NCBI GenBank assembly: GCA_003512955.1
Contig: DOTG01000026.1
Coordinates: 618,180-682,179, forward strand
DNA: 64,000 nt
Reading direction: 5' to 3'
From: Marinilabiliales bacterium
Lineage (GTDB): Bacteria; Bacteroidota; Bacteroidia; Bacteroidales; SZUA-534
This document shows positions 7,609 through 16,777 of the stretch, piece after piece (the first letter of the stretch is position 1; the number at the start of each line of letters is the position of its first letter). The notes under the pieces were generated by a model. The model made no database searches. It saw nothing but the letters and a program-made list of their open reading frames with translations, and was not told the origin of the DNA. The translations under genes were made by a program, and so were the position numbers.

Positions 7609-9999
7609 ATGTTAATGGAAAAAATCCATATTAAAGCAAACATCATTAAGCAGATTTTAAACTCTTTTTGGTGGCAACTATCCCTTTTGGTGGTCATTTC
7701 GTTGGTAATTCTTTTTATCGTCGCCCTTCCAAAACCCCTCTTTAACGAACCTACCTGTTCGGTAATTAACGATTCTGCAGGAAAACTTTTGTCTGCCAAA
7801 ATTGCCAGCGATGGCCAGTGGCGGTTTCCCAAAATGGATTCGGTACCCGAAAAATTCAAACATTGCCTGCTAAATTTCGAAGATGAATATTTTTATTATC
7901 ACCCTGGAATCAATCCTGTTTCTGTGGTACGCGCGTTTATTCAAAACCAAAAAGCCGGTAAAGTGGTCAGCGGGGGTAGCACTCTTACCTCGCAGGTTAT
8001 CCGCCTGTCGCGCAAAGGAAAACAACGGAATAACTGGCAAAAAATAGTGGAATTTTCATTAGCCCTGAGGCTCGAATGCAGCTATACAAAAGAAGAAATT
8101 TTAATGCTCTATGCCTCCCATGCCCCATTCGGAAGCAACGTGGTGGGGTTACAAGCAGCATCATGGCGGTATTTTGGCCGATCTGCCAATAAACTATCAT
8201 GGGGAGAGGCTGCTACCTTAGCCGTTTTACCCAATGCCCCAGCACTTATTTATCCCGGAAAAAATCATGAACCCTTATTAAAGAAAAGAAACCGGTTGCT
8301 CGACAAACTTTTTAAAAACCAGGTTATTGATGAAACGACTTGCGAACTGGCAAAACTGGAACCCCTTCCCGAAAAACCAAAACCCATTCCGCAAGTTGCT
8401 CCCCATCTGCTCACCCGCATTCTTAACGAAGGTTGGAGCGGATTTGAACTACAAACAACCATCAATAGGAATATTCAGTTACAGGCAAACCGTATTGTTG
8501 AAAAACACCACCTGGTTTTATCGGAAAATGGAATTTTAAATGCCGCAGCATTGGTAATTGAGGTAGAAACCGGAAATGCTTTGGCATATGTGGGAAATTC
8601 AACTACAGAAGTTCCCGGATCGGGCCAGTGGGTGGATATTGTAACATCGCCCCGAAGTACCGGAAGTACCTTAAAACCATTACTCTATGCTTTGATGCAA
8701 AAAGAGGGAATGTTGCTTCCTAAAACCCTGATTCCTGATATTCCAACACATATTGCCGGATTTGTTCCCCGTAATTTCGATAAAGAATATGATGGCGCTG
8801 TGGCTGCCAACGAAGCATTGGCCCGGTCGTTGAATATCCCGGCGGTACGGATGCTACAAGAATATGGTGTCGCGCGGCTTCACGAACAACTGAAATCGCT
8901 GAACATTTCAACGCTTCGTTTTTCAGCCGACCATTACGGGTTATCGTTGATATTAGGCGGTGCCGAAATTACTTTATGGGAATTGGCCGGAACTTATGCC
9001 AGCTTAGCCCGGGTGTTAAATCGGTACACCCAAAATAGCAGCCAATACATGGTGAACGATTATCATGGTTGTTACTATACCTCACAACCGAAGATTAAAA
9101 ATACCCTTTGGTCCGATTCTGACCCCTTTGGAGCAGGCCCTATCTGGCTTACTTTTGAAGCACTCACCGAAATGCACCGCCCAATGGAAGGTGCTAACTG
9201 GCAGCTGTTTTCATCATCTCAAAAGATTGCCTGGAAAACCGGCACCAGTTTCGGGAACCGCGACGCCTGGGCGGTTGGTATCACCCCAAAGTTTGTGGTA
9301 GCTGTTTGGATTGGAAATGCCGATGGTGAAGGACGTGCCGGATTAACCGGAGCAAGTTGCGCGGCCCCGGTAATGTTCGATATTTTCAAAGAATTGCCAA
9401 ACGCCCCTTGGTTTGATACCCCTTACGATGATTTGATATCAACGAAAGTATGCAGAAAAAGTGGATATAAAGCATCTGAACTTTGTACCGAAACCGATAC
9501 CATGTATGTTGCACCCATGGGCGAAAAAACCTCATTATGTCCTTATCATCAAAGGGTTCATCTTTCAAAAGATGAAAAGTATCAGGTTTCGTCCGATGGT
9601 TACCCGGTTAACCAAATGGTAACCAAGAGCTGGTTTATATTACCTCCGGTAATGGAATGGTACTATAAAAATAAAAATCCTTTTTATGAGGTGTTGCCTC
9701 CCATTCACCCCAACTGCCAAAACACCGAACCAAGAAACATGGAGGTGGTGTATCCCAAAAACCAATCGCGCATTTTTTTACCCGTTGGGTTCCATCAACA
9801 GCAACAGTTTTCGGTTTTCGAAGTGGCCCACCGGAATCCTTTAGCCACCATTTATTGGCACCTGAACGACGAATATTTAGGCATCACTCAGGGCATCCAC
9901 AAAAAAGAGGTTTTTTGTAAAGCAGGATTTTACACCCTCACATTGGTAGATAACCAAGGGGAATTAAAGGTGATAACTTTTGAAGTGGTAGGGAATTAA
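7609..9999 (+). CDS. pbpC: Penicillin-binding protein 1C (bifunctional transglycosylase/transpeptidase)
   Basis: This 796-residue class A penicillin-binding protein polymerises and cross-links peptidoglycan at the outer face of the inner membrane. One N-terminal membrane helix (about residues 19-42) is followed by the GT51 glycosyltransferase domain (EDEYFYYHPG, then GGSTLTSQVIRL). The transpeptidase domain has the STLK nucleophile motif (Ser353), ARSLNIPA as the SxN motif and WKTGTSFG as the KTG motif. The C-terminal part, about residues 700-796, matches the beta-rich BiPBP_C domain typical of PbpC. It sits 59 bases after the alpha-2-macroglobulin gene, the standard pbpC context, and is probably co-transcribed. 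An in-frame ATG at 7615 is an alternative start. Confidence 0.95.
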   Translation: MLMEKIHIKANIIKQILNSFWWQLSLLVVISLVILFIVALPKPLFNEPTCSVINDSAGKLLSAKIASDGQWRFPKMDSVPEKFKHCLLNFEDEYFYYHPGINPVSVVRAFIQNQKAGKVVSGGSTLTSQVIRLSRKGKQRNNWQKIVEFSLALRLECSYTKEEILMLYASHAPFGSNVVGLQAASWRYFGRSANKLSWGEAATLAVLPNAPALIYPGKNHEPLLKKRNRLLDKLFKNQVIDETTCELAKLEPLPEKPKPIPQVAPHLLTRILNEGWSGFELQTTINRNIQLQANRIVEKHHLVLSENGILNAAALVIEVETGNALAYVGNSTTEVPGSGQWVDIVTSPRSTGSTLKPLLYALMQKEGMLLPKTLIPDIPTHIAGFVPRNFDKEYDGAVAANEALARSLNIPAVRMLQEYGVARLHEQLKSLNISTLRFSADHYGLSLILGGAEITLWELAGTYASLARVLNRYTQNSSQYMVNDYHGCYYTSQPKIKNTLWSDSDPFGAGPIWLTFEALTEMHRPMEGANWQLFSSSQKIAWKTGTSFGNRDAWAVGITPKFVVAVWIGNADGEGRAGLTGASCAAPVMFDIFKELPNAPWFDTPYDDLISTKVCRKSGYKASELCTETDTMYVAPMGEKTSLCPYHQRVHLSKDEKYQVSSDGYPVNQMVTKSWFILPPVMEWYYKNKNPFYEVLPPIHPNCQNTEPRNMEVVYPKNQSRIFLPVGFHQQQQFSVFEVAHRNPLATIYWHLNDEYLGITQGIHKKEVFCKAGFYTLTLVDNQGELKVITFEVVGN

Positions 10000-10053
10000 A
10001 TTTCTCACCGATTAACTCACCTCTTGGTAACTTTTCTCCCATTTAAAAATAGC

Positions 10054-10147
10054 ACGCAGATAATACTGATGCTTCGCAACGCAGATTTTCACAGATTTTT
10101 TTACTGCAAAGGCGTGGCGTTTGTAACACCACAAACCTGTCAGGTTT
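10054..10147. repeat. Short intergenic repeats (ACGCAGAT pair and a CAGGTTT palindrome)
   Basis: ACGCAGAT occurs at 10054-10061 and 10079-10086, in phrases (cgcagat...cacagattttt) that I recall as frequent non-coding filler in Bacteroidota genomes. AAACCTG-T-CAGGTTT (10133-10147) is a perfect 7-bp palindrome in the gap between the convergent pbpC and nadD-like genes. Copy number in the genome cannot be judged here. Confidence 0.4.
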
Positions 10148-10164
10148 TTGAAGCCGCAGGTTTG

Positions 10165-10791
10165 TCAATTACAATCCTCACAACCCTGTTGACTCCAATA
10201 CAGATGGTTTTGCTCGATATACGAAACCACCTCGGGCGACAGATAAATATCGCGGATTTGGGGCTCTCCCTTTATTCTTGTGGAAGAACAGTGAAACATA
10301 TCATCGATAAAGATACATTTGCAATTTTGCGAAAGCATTCTTTTCTCAACCTCCGAACGGGTAACCCGGCAACCGATGATAAAGGTAACATCCAGCGATT
10401 GAAACATGGCCGAACAATGTTCCAGCGAATCGCAGCCCAACAATACGTAAACCTCTTTCTTTCTTCGCCTAAGCAGATACAAAATGTCGTCGATAAAAAG
10501 CTGGTTTTGAATTCCATGACAGACTATGGGTGAAAGCGCGAAGATATTAGTCTCGGTGTTGGTCTCAAATATTAAATCCATCATCCGCAACCGGTGCTCA
10601 ATTTCTGCCACTTTTTTTTCTGGGTTGTGTGAATGGGGGCAAACAATGATGTGATCTAATTTTTGCATCACGGCTGCCTTGCGAATAAAATCAAGGTGAC
10701 CAAAATGTGGAGGATCGAACGAACCCCCAAAAAATGCAATGCGTTTACCGGGTAACGAAAAGACTTCATCAACGGTGGAAATCACTTTCAT
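10165..10791 (-). CDS. nadD: Nicotinate-nucleotide adenylyltransferase (NadD-like)
   Basis: This 208-residue nucleotidyltransferase of the HxGH superfamily probably adenylates nicotinate mononucleotide in NAD synthesis. The nucleotide-binding start is FFGGSFDPPHFGHLDFIRKA, with the HFGH catalytic motif. The C-terminal signature CSSTRIK stands for the usual ISSTxIR, and the end YLSPEVVSYIEQNHLY matches the closing helix of NadD proteins. There is a 16-residue N-terminal extension before the first strand. It lies 67 bases after the oxidoreductase gene on the same strand, so co-transcription is possible. A related adenylyltransferase with a different pyridine substrate cannot be excluded. Confidence 0.72.
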   Translation of the reverse strand: MKVISTVDEVFSLPGKRIAFFGGSFDPPHFGHLDFIRKAAVMQKLDHIIVCPHSHNPEKKVAEIEHRLRMMDLIFETNTETNIFALSPIVCHGIQNQLFIDDILYLLRRRKKEVYVLLGCDSLEHCSAMFQSLDVTFIIGCRVTRSEVEKRMLSQNCKCIFIDDMFHCSSTRIKGEPQIRDIYLSPEVVSYIEQNHLYWSQQGCEDCN

Positions 10792-10796
10792 AGGAA

Positions 10797-10840
10797 AGGT
10801 TTTTCACTCGATAAGTTATTAAATTTCAGTGAAAAAACCT
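10797..10840. other. Hairpin between the oxidoreductase and nadD-like genes
   Basis: AGGTTTTTCACT (10797-10808) pairs with AGTGAAAAAACCT (10828-10840) with one bulged A. It lies in the 67-base gap of two leftward genes. No T-run follows on the minus strand, so it is at most a weak terminator or processing hairpin. Confidence 0.35.
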
Positions 10841-10858
10841 CGCCTATTTTAAAATTTT

Positions 10859-11836
10859 TTATTCAAAGGGATAGATTATTCCCATTTCATTGCGCAGGGC
10901 ATCCATTAATTCGACCATTTGCAGCGACCTGCTCAGTGGCATCACATGGCTCTCGTGTTTTTTTGCAAGCAGCATTTCATTCACATGGCTGGCCTCGTGG
11001 CAATAGCCCCAACTGGAGGTACCATCAACAAAACCTTCGCTAGCCCCATTAGTAAATACATCTACCTTTTTCGATTTCCAAAATTCGGGAATCTCAATCC
11101 GTCCATGCTCCCCATAAACCATCCCCCGGTTTTGCAGTGAAGTGGTAACACTGCTTGCCAATTGCGCGATGGTTCCATTGGCATATTTAATCTGGATGGC
11201 ATTCGTTACATCAATTCCTGTAGCGCTTTTTACCGCTTGCACTTGAAATGATTCTATCTCCGATTGTGCCACCATTTGTGCAAAAGTTAAAGGATAAATG
11301 CCAATATCGAGCAATGCCCCGCCGGCCAATCCGGGGTTGTACAACCGTCCGTTTGGATCGGCATTCCCGATAAAACCAAATTCGGCTTGAATCAACGTTA
11401 TTTTTCCAATACGGTTTTCTGAAATCCAGTCCATCATTTGACGGATCGAAGGAATGAAAGCCGTCCATAGGGCTTCCATGAGGAAAAGGTTTTTCTCGTT
11501 GGCCTTGGTTATGAGTATCCGAAGTTGTTGGGCATTTACGGTGATGGGTTTTTCACAGAGGACGTGTTTCCCATATTCAAAACACATCAACGTGTGTTCA
11601 AAATGGAAATTATGTGGCGTGGCGATGTAAACCACATCAATGGTTGGGTCTTTCAGCATTTCATGGTAACTGCCATAACTCTTTTGAACCCGGTATTTTG
11701 CCGCCAACCCGGATGATTTTTGAATATCACGTGAGGCAACCGCAACCACTTTCCCATTTTCTACAAAAGCAAAATCGCTTACAAACTTTTCGGCAATTTT
11801 ACCCGCACCCAAAATTCCCCAATTGATAGTACCCAT
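10859..11836 (-). CDS. Gfo/Idh/MocA-family NAD(P)-dependent oxidoreductase
   Basis: This 325-residue protein opens with the Rossmann motif NWGILGAGKIAEKFV (GxGxxA) and carries the family signature CEKPIT. The middle contains YNPGLAGGALLDIGIYPL, typical of the substrate domain of the dimeric dihydrodiol/xylose dehydrogenase branch. Family members oxidise or reduce sugars, cyclitols or related diols with NAD(P). The actual substrate cannot be read from the sequence. It starts at 11836, 131 bases from the divergent LytTR gene, and is followed on the same strand by the nadD-like gene. Confidence 0.88.
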   Translation of the reverse strand: MGTINWGILGAGKIAEKFVSDFAFVENGKVVAVASRDIQKSSGLAAKYRVQKSYGSYHEMLKDPTIDVVYIATPHNFHFEHTLMCFEYGKHVLCEKPITVNAQQLRILITKANEKNLFLMEALWTAFIPSIRQMMDWISENRIGKITLIQAEFGFIGNADPNGRLYNPGLAGGALLDIGIYPLTFAQMVAQSEIESFQVQAVKSATGIDVTNAIQIKYANGTIAQLASSVTTSLQNRGMVYGEHGRIEIPEFWKSKKVDVFTNGASEGFVDGTSSWGYCHEASHVNEMLLAKKHESHVMPLSRSLQMVELMDALRNEMGIIYPFE

Positions 11837-11967
11837 GATAGTTACTTTAATTTGTTCGGAGGATAAAAATACGAATAATTAAATTAGCTCTATAAGTTCT
11901 AAAAAATGGATACCTTTACTTCCGATACAAATCTGGAAAAATCATAAAATACTATCACTGTTTTTGC

Positions 11968-12819
11968 ATGGGCCGTAAGAATTTTTTAAAAAAACCCTAT
12001 CCTTTTAATGACGATTTGAAACGAAATACCAAACTGATATTTTTCATCAGTATCGGTATTTTTGTATTTCTGTTGCTTTTTCAACCTATTGATATCAATG
12101 CGTTGCCCAGCCGTCAAAAAATTTACTTAATCATGGGTCTCGGGATAATTACATTCCTGTCGCTAAGCCTCAACCTTTTGATTTTACCCAGTTTGTTGCC
12201 ACGGATATTTTTAAAACGGGAATGGATTGTCTGGAAAGAAATTCTTTGGAACCTGTGGATATTATTTACCATTGCATTAGGCTACATGCTCTCTTATAAA
12301 ATGTTAGGGATTCTTGAGTTCGACCTCAAAATGGTGCTGAAGCTTCTCTTAATCGCCATTGTTCCTTTAACGCTTCTTATCGTCTTTAATCAGGATCGTT
12401 TGCTAAGGCTGCATTTAAAAACAGCCAACGAAATGAACGCGTTATTGAAAGAAAGCAAAAGTGAAGCGGACAAATTGATTCATTTTGATTCAGAATACCA
12501 AAAAGACAAGCTCTCCATTAAAGTAAAGCTGTTATTGCTCATCCGCAGTGCCGATAATTATATTGAGGTATTTTGGATGGATGGCACAACCATCAAAAAC
12601 CAACTCATCCGGAGCAGTTTGACTCGTGCACAGGAGCTCTTGAATGAATACAGCTACATTTTCAAATGCCACCGATCGTATTTGGTGAACATTCATTTTA
12701 TAGAACGGGTGGAAGGGAATTCCCAAGGATATCGCCTCTTTATTGAGAATATCGATTTTGAGATTCCCATTTCAAAAAACTCGGTTACGCAACTAAAAGA
12801 ACACATCCGTAGTTTGTAA
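11968..12819 (+). CDS. Membrane-anchored LytTR DNA-binding regulator
   Basis: The 283-residue protein has four hydrophobic segments in its N-terminal half (about residues 19-35, 48-72, 90-112 and 122-140). A C-terminal LytTR domain follows (about 170-283), recognisable by LLLIRSADNYIEVFW, LNEYSYIFKCHRSYLVN and the closing ISKNSVTQLKEHI. LytTR domains bind DNA, usually downstream of a sensor kinase. Here the domain is fused directly to membrane helices with no receiver domain, so the protein probably senses a membrane or envelope state and acts on DNA from the membrane (inference). The gene stands alone between divergent and co-directional neighbours, and its target is unknown. Confidence 0.88.
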   Translation: MGRKNFLKKPYPFNDDLKRNTKLIFFISIGIFVFLLLFQPIDINALPSRQKIYLIMGLGIITFLSLSLNLLILPSLLPRIFLKREWIVWKEILWNLWILFTIALGYMLSYKMLGILEFDLKMVLKLLLIAIVPLTLLIVFNQDRLLRLHLKTANEMNALLKESKSEADKLIHFDSEYQKDKLSIKVKLLLLIRSADNYIEVFWMDGTTIKNQLIRSSLTRAQELLNEYSYIFKCHRSYLVNIHFIERVEGNSQGYRLFIENIDFEIPISKNSVTQLKEHIRSL

Positions 12820-13136
12820 GTCAATTGTTTTTTTCTCCGTCCCCTTTTAGCTTCCATTCTTTGTAAAAATTGTCCAATCCGGGTACTTTTTGAATAAAAA
12901 AAGCATGCTGCATAAATCCATTTCCATGATTTTTTAAGACTTTCACCCCTATATACCGATTTTAATCCCCGAAATAGGATTTTATCCCTTTTTTCTACCA
13001 TTACTTCCCAGATTTTAATTTCTCCCTTTGCTTAACAATACTTTTGAGGGAACAACCGGAAACACCTTTTTTAGAAACATCGTTATGATGCTAAAATGAG
13101 GTACTCCAATTATAAAAATATTAAATCCAAAGTAGG
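12820..13136. other. Intergenic stretch, no gene seen
   Basis: These 317 bases between the LytTR gene and the nitronate monooxygenase-like gene show no coding frame. There is no strong hairpin or T-run after the LytTR stop and no exact TAnnTTTG element before 13137. It is AT-rich and otherwise featureless by eye. Confidence 0.45.
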
Positions 13137-14267
13137 ATGAGACCATTAAAAATTGGGGATTTAGAGATAAAAATCCCAATCATTCAGGGAGGCATGGGCG
13201 TGGCAATTTCATTGTCGGGTTTGGCCTCAGCAGTAGCAAACCAAGGCGGAATCGGGGTTATTTCGGCTGCCGGAATCGGCATGCGGGAACCTGGTTTTGA
13301 AAAAAACCTCCGTCAAGCCAACAGGAATGCCTTAATACGCGAAATACAAACTGCCAGAAAGAAATCAAACGGTGTTATCGGTGTCAACCTGATGGTAGCC
13401 CTTTCAGATTATGATGAACTTTTAAAAATAGCCGTTGAAGAAAAGGTAGATTTGGTTTTTATGGGAGCCGGCCTTCCGTTAAAACTGCCTGAATTTGTAT
13501 TCGAACAAGGTTTTGAAAATATACACACCAAATTTGTGCCTAAGGTCTCATCGGCCAAAGCTGCTAAATTGGTTTTTCAATACTGGCATCAAAAATTCAA
13601 TCACATTCCCGATGCAGTAGTGGTTGAAGGCCCTTTGGCCGGAGGCCATTTAGGGTTCAGCATGAAAGAACTGACAGAAAATCCGGTTCCTTTGAGCGAA
13701 CTCATCAAAGAAACCGTAGCCGCCATGATTCCCTTTGAGGAATTATACCACAAAAGCATTCCGGTAATCGCGGCTGGAGGAATTTACACCGGTTCTGACA
13801 TTGTGTCCATATTTGAAGCAGGGGCTAAAGCTGTAAAAATGGGAACCCGCTTTGTAGCTACCCATGAATGTGATGCCGATTTGGCATTTAAAGAAAGTTA
13901 TTTAAACAGCATAAAAGAAGATATTTTATTGATTAATAGCCCTGTTGGGTTGCCCGGCCGTGTAATTAACAGCGATTTTGTTCAACAAATCAAACGGGGC
14001 GAAACCAAACCTTTCAAATGCCCTTGGAAATGCTTAAAGAATTGCGATTACAAACAGGTACCCTATTGCATCTCAAAGGTGTTGCTCAATTCAGCCCAAG
14101 GGAAGATGGATATTGGTTTTGCTTTTGCCGGGGCCAATGCTTTCCGGGTGAATAAAATTGTAAGCGTAAAAGAACTTTTCGATGAACTGATTTCGGAATA
14201 CGAACACGCTCTGGAATTGAAAAAACATCAAAACAGCTTTGCATCAGCCATTCGAATAGCTGTGTAA
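13137..14267 (+). CDS. Nitronate monooxygenase / FabK-like FMN oxidoreductase
   Basis: This 376-residue TIM-barrel flavoprotein belongs to the 2-nitropropane dioxygenase family. The N-terminus has the FMN-site signature PIIQGGMGVAISLSGLASAV. VEGPLAGGHLGF carries the conserved glycine-rich loop with the histidine, and IPVIAAGGIYTGSDI and KMGTRFVATHEC form the phosphate-binding end of the barrel. A cysteine cluster, CPWKCLKNCDYKQVPYC (about residues 297-313), is a feature I recall in the anaerobe-type members. Family members oxidise nitronates or, as FabK, reduce enoyl-ACP, and the sequence alone does not settle which. AGGA directly before the ATG supports this start. It ends at a bidirectional terminator shared with trxA. 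Confidence 0.85.
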   Translation: MRPLKIGDLEIKIPIIQGGMGVAISLSGLASAVANQGGIGVISAAGIGMREPGFEKNLRQANRNALIREIQTARKKSNGVIGVNLMVALSDYDELLKIAVEEKVDLVFMGAGLPLKLPEFVFEQGFENIHTKFVPKVSSAKAAKLVFQYWHQKFNHIPDAVVVEGPLAGGHLGFSMKELTENPVPLSELIKETVAAMIPFEELYHKSIPVIAAGGIYTGSDIVSIFEAGAKAVKMGTRFVATHECDADLAFKESYLNSIKEDILLINSPVGLPGRVINSDFVQQIKRGETKPFKCPWKCLKNCDYKQVPYCISKVLLNSAQGKMDIGFAFAGANAFRVNKIVSVKELFDELISEYEHALELKKHQNSFASAIRIAV

Positions 14268-14278
14268 ATTAAGAACAA

Positions 14279-14312
14279 AAAACCCCAGCTGCACGAAGCA
14301 ACATGGGGTTTT
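14279..14312. terminator. Bidirectional terminator between the FabK-like gene and trxA
   Basis: AAAACCCCA (14279-14287) pairs with TGGGGTTTT (14304-14312). With A-run and T-run flanks the hairpin can stop transcription from both convergent genes. Confidence 0.75.
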
Positions 14313-14342
14313 CACTCCTTATCCTGTGCAAATCAAAAAAAA

Positions 14343-14699
14343 TTATTCTACATTAAATACATCTTTAAACGCTTTTTTGAATGTCTCTTTAGGAAGTGCA
14401 CCCATGGCCATTTGTGGTTGCCCGTCTTTAGGAACAAACAATAACGAAGGGATGCTTTGAATGCCAAACATTCCAGCCAATTCACGCTGATCTTCAGTAT
14501 CTACTTTATAGACATCCACTTTTCCTTGGTATTCTTTCGACAGCTCTTCTAAAATAGGTGCTACCATTTTGCATGGCCCACACCAATCGGCATAAAAATC
14601 AATGATGCAAGGTAACTCGCCCTCAAACTTCCACTCCTGATTTTTTTCATAGTTGAAGACTTTTTCTTTAAAAGTTTCTTGTGTTAAGTACTCAATCAT
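14343..14699 (-). CDS. trxA: Thioredoxin
   Basis: A 118-residue thioredoxin, the cytoplasmic disulfide reductant. The active site is FYADWCGPCKMVAPI, with the canonical WCGPCK pair, and the cis-proline loop is present as IQSIPSLLF. There is no signal peptide, so it is cytoplasmic. The N-terminal segment before the first strand is about 15 residues longer than in E. coli TrxA. It is a single gene, convergent with the nitronate monooxygenase-like gene, and ends at their shared terminator. Confidence 0.95.
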   Translation of the reverse strand: MIEYLTQETFKEKVFNYEKNQEWKFEGELPCIIDFYADWCGPCKMVAPILEELSKEYQGKVDVYKVDTEDQRELAGMFGIQSIPSLLFVPKDGQPQMAMGALPKETFKKAFKDVFNVE

Positions 14700-14839
14700 G
14701 ATGATATAATTTTAGTTTATTTCTAATTACATATTCAATTATGTAGATATGTTACAATAAGTGTGCCATTTTTCCATTTTTCAATAACCGATTTATAGGA
14801 GAATAATAGCATTTATAACAACTTGCGTTCAAAAACGTT

Positions 14840-14847
14840 TAATTTTG
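14840..14847 (+). promoter_or_regulatory. Bacteroidota-type -7 promoter element for cca
   Basis: TAATTTTG is an exact TAnnTTTG match, 25 bases before the cca ATG. No well-spaced -33 TTTG is obvious (TTG at 14823-14825 is too close). Confidence 0.5.
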
Positions 14848-14872
14848 CACGAATAAATACCGAAAAGCTAGC

Positions 14873-16282
14873 ATGGAGCAATCACTTAACCATATTGTTT
14901 TTAAAAAAGTAAGCGAAGTTTGCCAGACCAATGAACTAAAAGCCTTTGTTATTGGTGGCTTTGTGCGTGATTTATTGCTTCATCGCCCATCGAAAGACAT
15001 TGATATTGTAACCGAAGGCAGTGGCATTGAATTTGCACAAAAAGTAGCCCGGTTATTAGACCCAAAAATCAAAGTCAACGTTTTTAAAAATTTTGGTACG
15101 GCCATGTTCCGCTACCGTGATTTGGAAATTGAATTCGTGGGAGCCCGCAAAGAATCGTACCAACGCGATTCGCGGAAACCGATTGTGGAAGATGGCTCCC
15201 TGGAAGACGATCAAAAACGGCGCGATTTTACCATTAATGCGTTGGCGTTAAGTTTACATCCTGACAATTTTGGGGATTTGATCGATCCTTTTAATGGCAA
15301 GCAGGATTTGCAGGATAAAACTCTCCGGACCCCATTAAACCCTGATACCACCTACTCCGACGATCCGTTACGGATGCTCCGTGCCATCCGGTTTGCCTGC
15401 CAACTCGATTTTACAATTGAACAGGAATCGTTTGCCGCCATTGAGCGGAATGCCTACCGGATTGAGATTATTTCGTATGAACGCATTAACGAGGAGCTCA
15501 ACAAAATAATGATGTGTGCCAAGCCCGGCGTGGGTTTTAAATTGCTCCAGAAATCGGGCCTGTTGAAACTTATTTTTCCAGAACTGGAGGCTATGAAAGG
15601 TGTGGAAGACGTTCAGGGACACAAGCACAAAGACAATTTTTACCATACCCTGCAAGTGCTTGATAATATCTGCCAAAATACCGACAACCTTTGGCTCCGG
15701 TGGTCGGCCTTGCTGCACGATATTGCCAAACCCCGCACCAAAAAGTACATTCAGGGGCAGGGTTGGACCTTTCACGGACATGAATTTATTGGCAGTAAAA
15801 TGGTTCCCCACATCTTTAAAAACCTGAAGTTGCCCTTGAACGAAAAGATGAAGTATGTGCAAAAGATGGTGGGTTTGCACATGCGCCCTATTGTTTTGGC
15901 TCAAGAGGTAGTTACCGACAGCGCTGTGCGGAGGTTGCTTTTTGAGGCCGGAAATGATGTGGACGATTTGATGGTGCTTTGTGATGCCGACATTACCTCG
16001 AAAAATCCCGACAAAGTGTCAAAATATTTGGACAATTACCAGTTGGTACGCCGAAAATTGAAGGAGGTGGAGGAAAAAGACCGTTTACGAAATTGGCAAC
16101 CGCCTATTTCAGGGGAATTGATTATGGAGGTTTTTGGGCTTACTCCATGTGCACAGGTTGGGATAATTAAAGATGCCATTAAGGAAGCCATTTTGGATGG
16201 GGAAATTGGCAACAACTATGAAGAGGCCTATGAACGGATGCTTATCAAAGGTAAGAAGTTAGGGCTTAAACGGTTGAGATAA
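14873..16282 (+). CDS. cca: CCA tRNA nucleotidyltransferase with HD domain
   Basis: The 469-residue enzyme adds or repairs the 3' CCA end of tRNAs. The class II nucleotidyltransferase head shows VIGGFVRDLLL, the metal-binding DIDIV pair, QKRRDFTINALALSL and DPLRMLRAIRFACQL, the template and neck motifs that choose C and A. An HD hydrolase domain follows (WSALLHDIAKPRTKK, about residue 280), as in many bacterial Cca proteins. The length fits the Bacteroidota form. A TAnnTTTG element lies just upstream. The leftward PIN toxin-like gene ends 12 bases after its stop. Confidence 0.93.
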   Translation: MEQSLNHIVFKKVSEVCQTNELKAFVIGGFVRDLLLHRPSKDIDIVTEGSGIEFAQKVARLLDPKIKVNVFKNFGTAMFRYRDLEIEFVGARKESYQRDSRKPIVEDGSLEDDQKRRDFTINALALSLHPDNFGDLIDPFNGKQDLQDKTLRTPLNPDTTYSDDPLRMLRAIRFACQLDFTIEQESFAAIERNAYRIEIISYERINEELNKIMMCAKPGVGFKLLQKSGLLKLIFPELEAMKGVEDVQGHKHKDNFYHTLQVLDNICQNTDNLWLRWSALLHDIAKPRTKKYIQGQGWTFHGHEFIGSKMVPHIFKNLKLPLNEKMKYVQKMVGLHMRPIVLAQEVVTDSAVRRLLFEAGNDVDDLMVLCDADITSKNPDKVSKYLDNYQLVRRKLKEVEEKDRLRNWQPPISGELIMEVFGLTPCAQVGIIKDAIKEAILDGEIGNNYEEAYERMLIKGKKLGLKRLR

Positions 16283-16294
16283 TTCCAGCCTCCC

Positions 16295-16765
16295 CTATTT
16301 ATCCGCTATTCTTTTTCTTTTCAATTCCCTGTTAAGGTAGAGCTGGAATAGTTCTTCTGTGGTAATTACCTGATTGAATCCTTTATTTGAAATTCCATTG
16401 ATCAATTGCTTATCACCAGACCAAAGCTTACATCGAAACTGAATTGATAAACCGACAAAAAGTAAGTCATCCGGATCAATATCTTTTGTTAATTCATCGG
16501 CCTTTTGGTAAATGTCGGCATTTATTAGTAACTGATTTACAAATCGGATTTTTGATTTTATCAATCCGTAAATTTTAAAATATTCAGATTGACTCAATCC
16601 ACTTATCTTTAATATTTTATCCTCGTGACATTCTATTTCATCTTTTAATTGCTCAATGGATAAAAAAGTAAAATATTTTGAGCCATTTAATATGATTTGC
16701 CCTATCGGGCTTTCAGGATTGAGAATTGCGCTGAAAACAATATTGGTATCAATAACAAATCTCAT
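16295..16765 (-). CDS. PIN-domain ribonuclease, probable type II toxin
   Basis: This 156-residue PIN-fold protein begins MRFVIDTNIVFSAIL, with the first catalytic Asp in IDTN. The later acidic positions are present in DIDPDDLLFVGLS and KLWSGDKQLI. It resembles the COG1569 group of PIN toxins, which cut RNA until neutralised by a partner protein. The partner is probably the 65-residue gene 12 bases upstream on the same strand, antitoxin first, which is the usual arrangement. The pair lies between cca and the nuclease-fold gene. Toxicity and target are unknown. Confidence 0.8.
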   Translation of the reverse strand: MRFVIDTNIVFSAILNPESPIGQIILNGSKYFTFLSIEQLKDEIECHEDKILKISGLSQSEYFKIYGLIKSKIRFVNQLLINADIYQKADELTKDIDPDDLLFVGLSIQFRCKLWSGDKQLINGISNKGFNQVITTEELFQLYLNRELKRKRIADK

Positions 16766-16777
16766 GTTTAGAAATTA

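Noticed and set aside
10024..10533. Rightward open frame of 169 codons
   Set aside because: It lies antisense to the NadD-like gene, whose HFGH and SSTRIK motifs are clear. The rightward peptide has no motif or plausible start.
15368..15904. Leftward open frame of 178 codons within cca
   Set aside because: It is a mirror frame of the HD and neck regions of the CCA-adding enzyme and has no independent signal.
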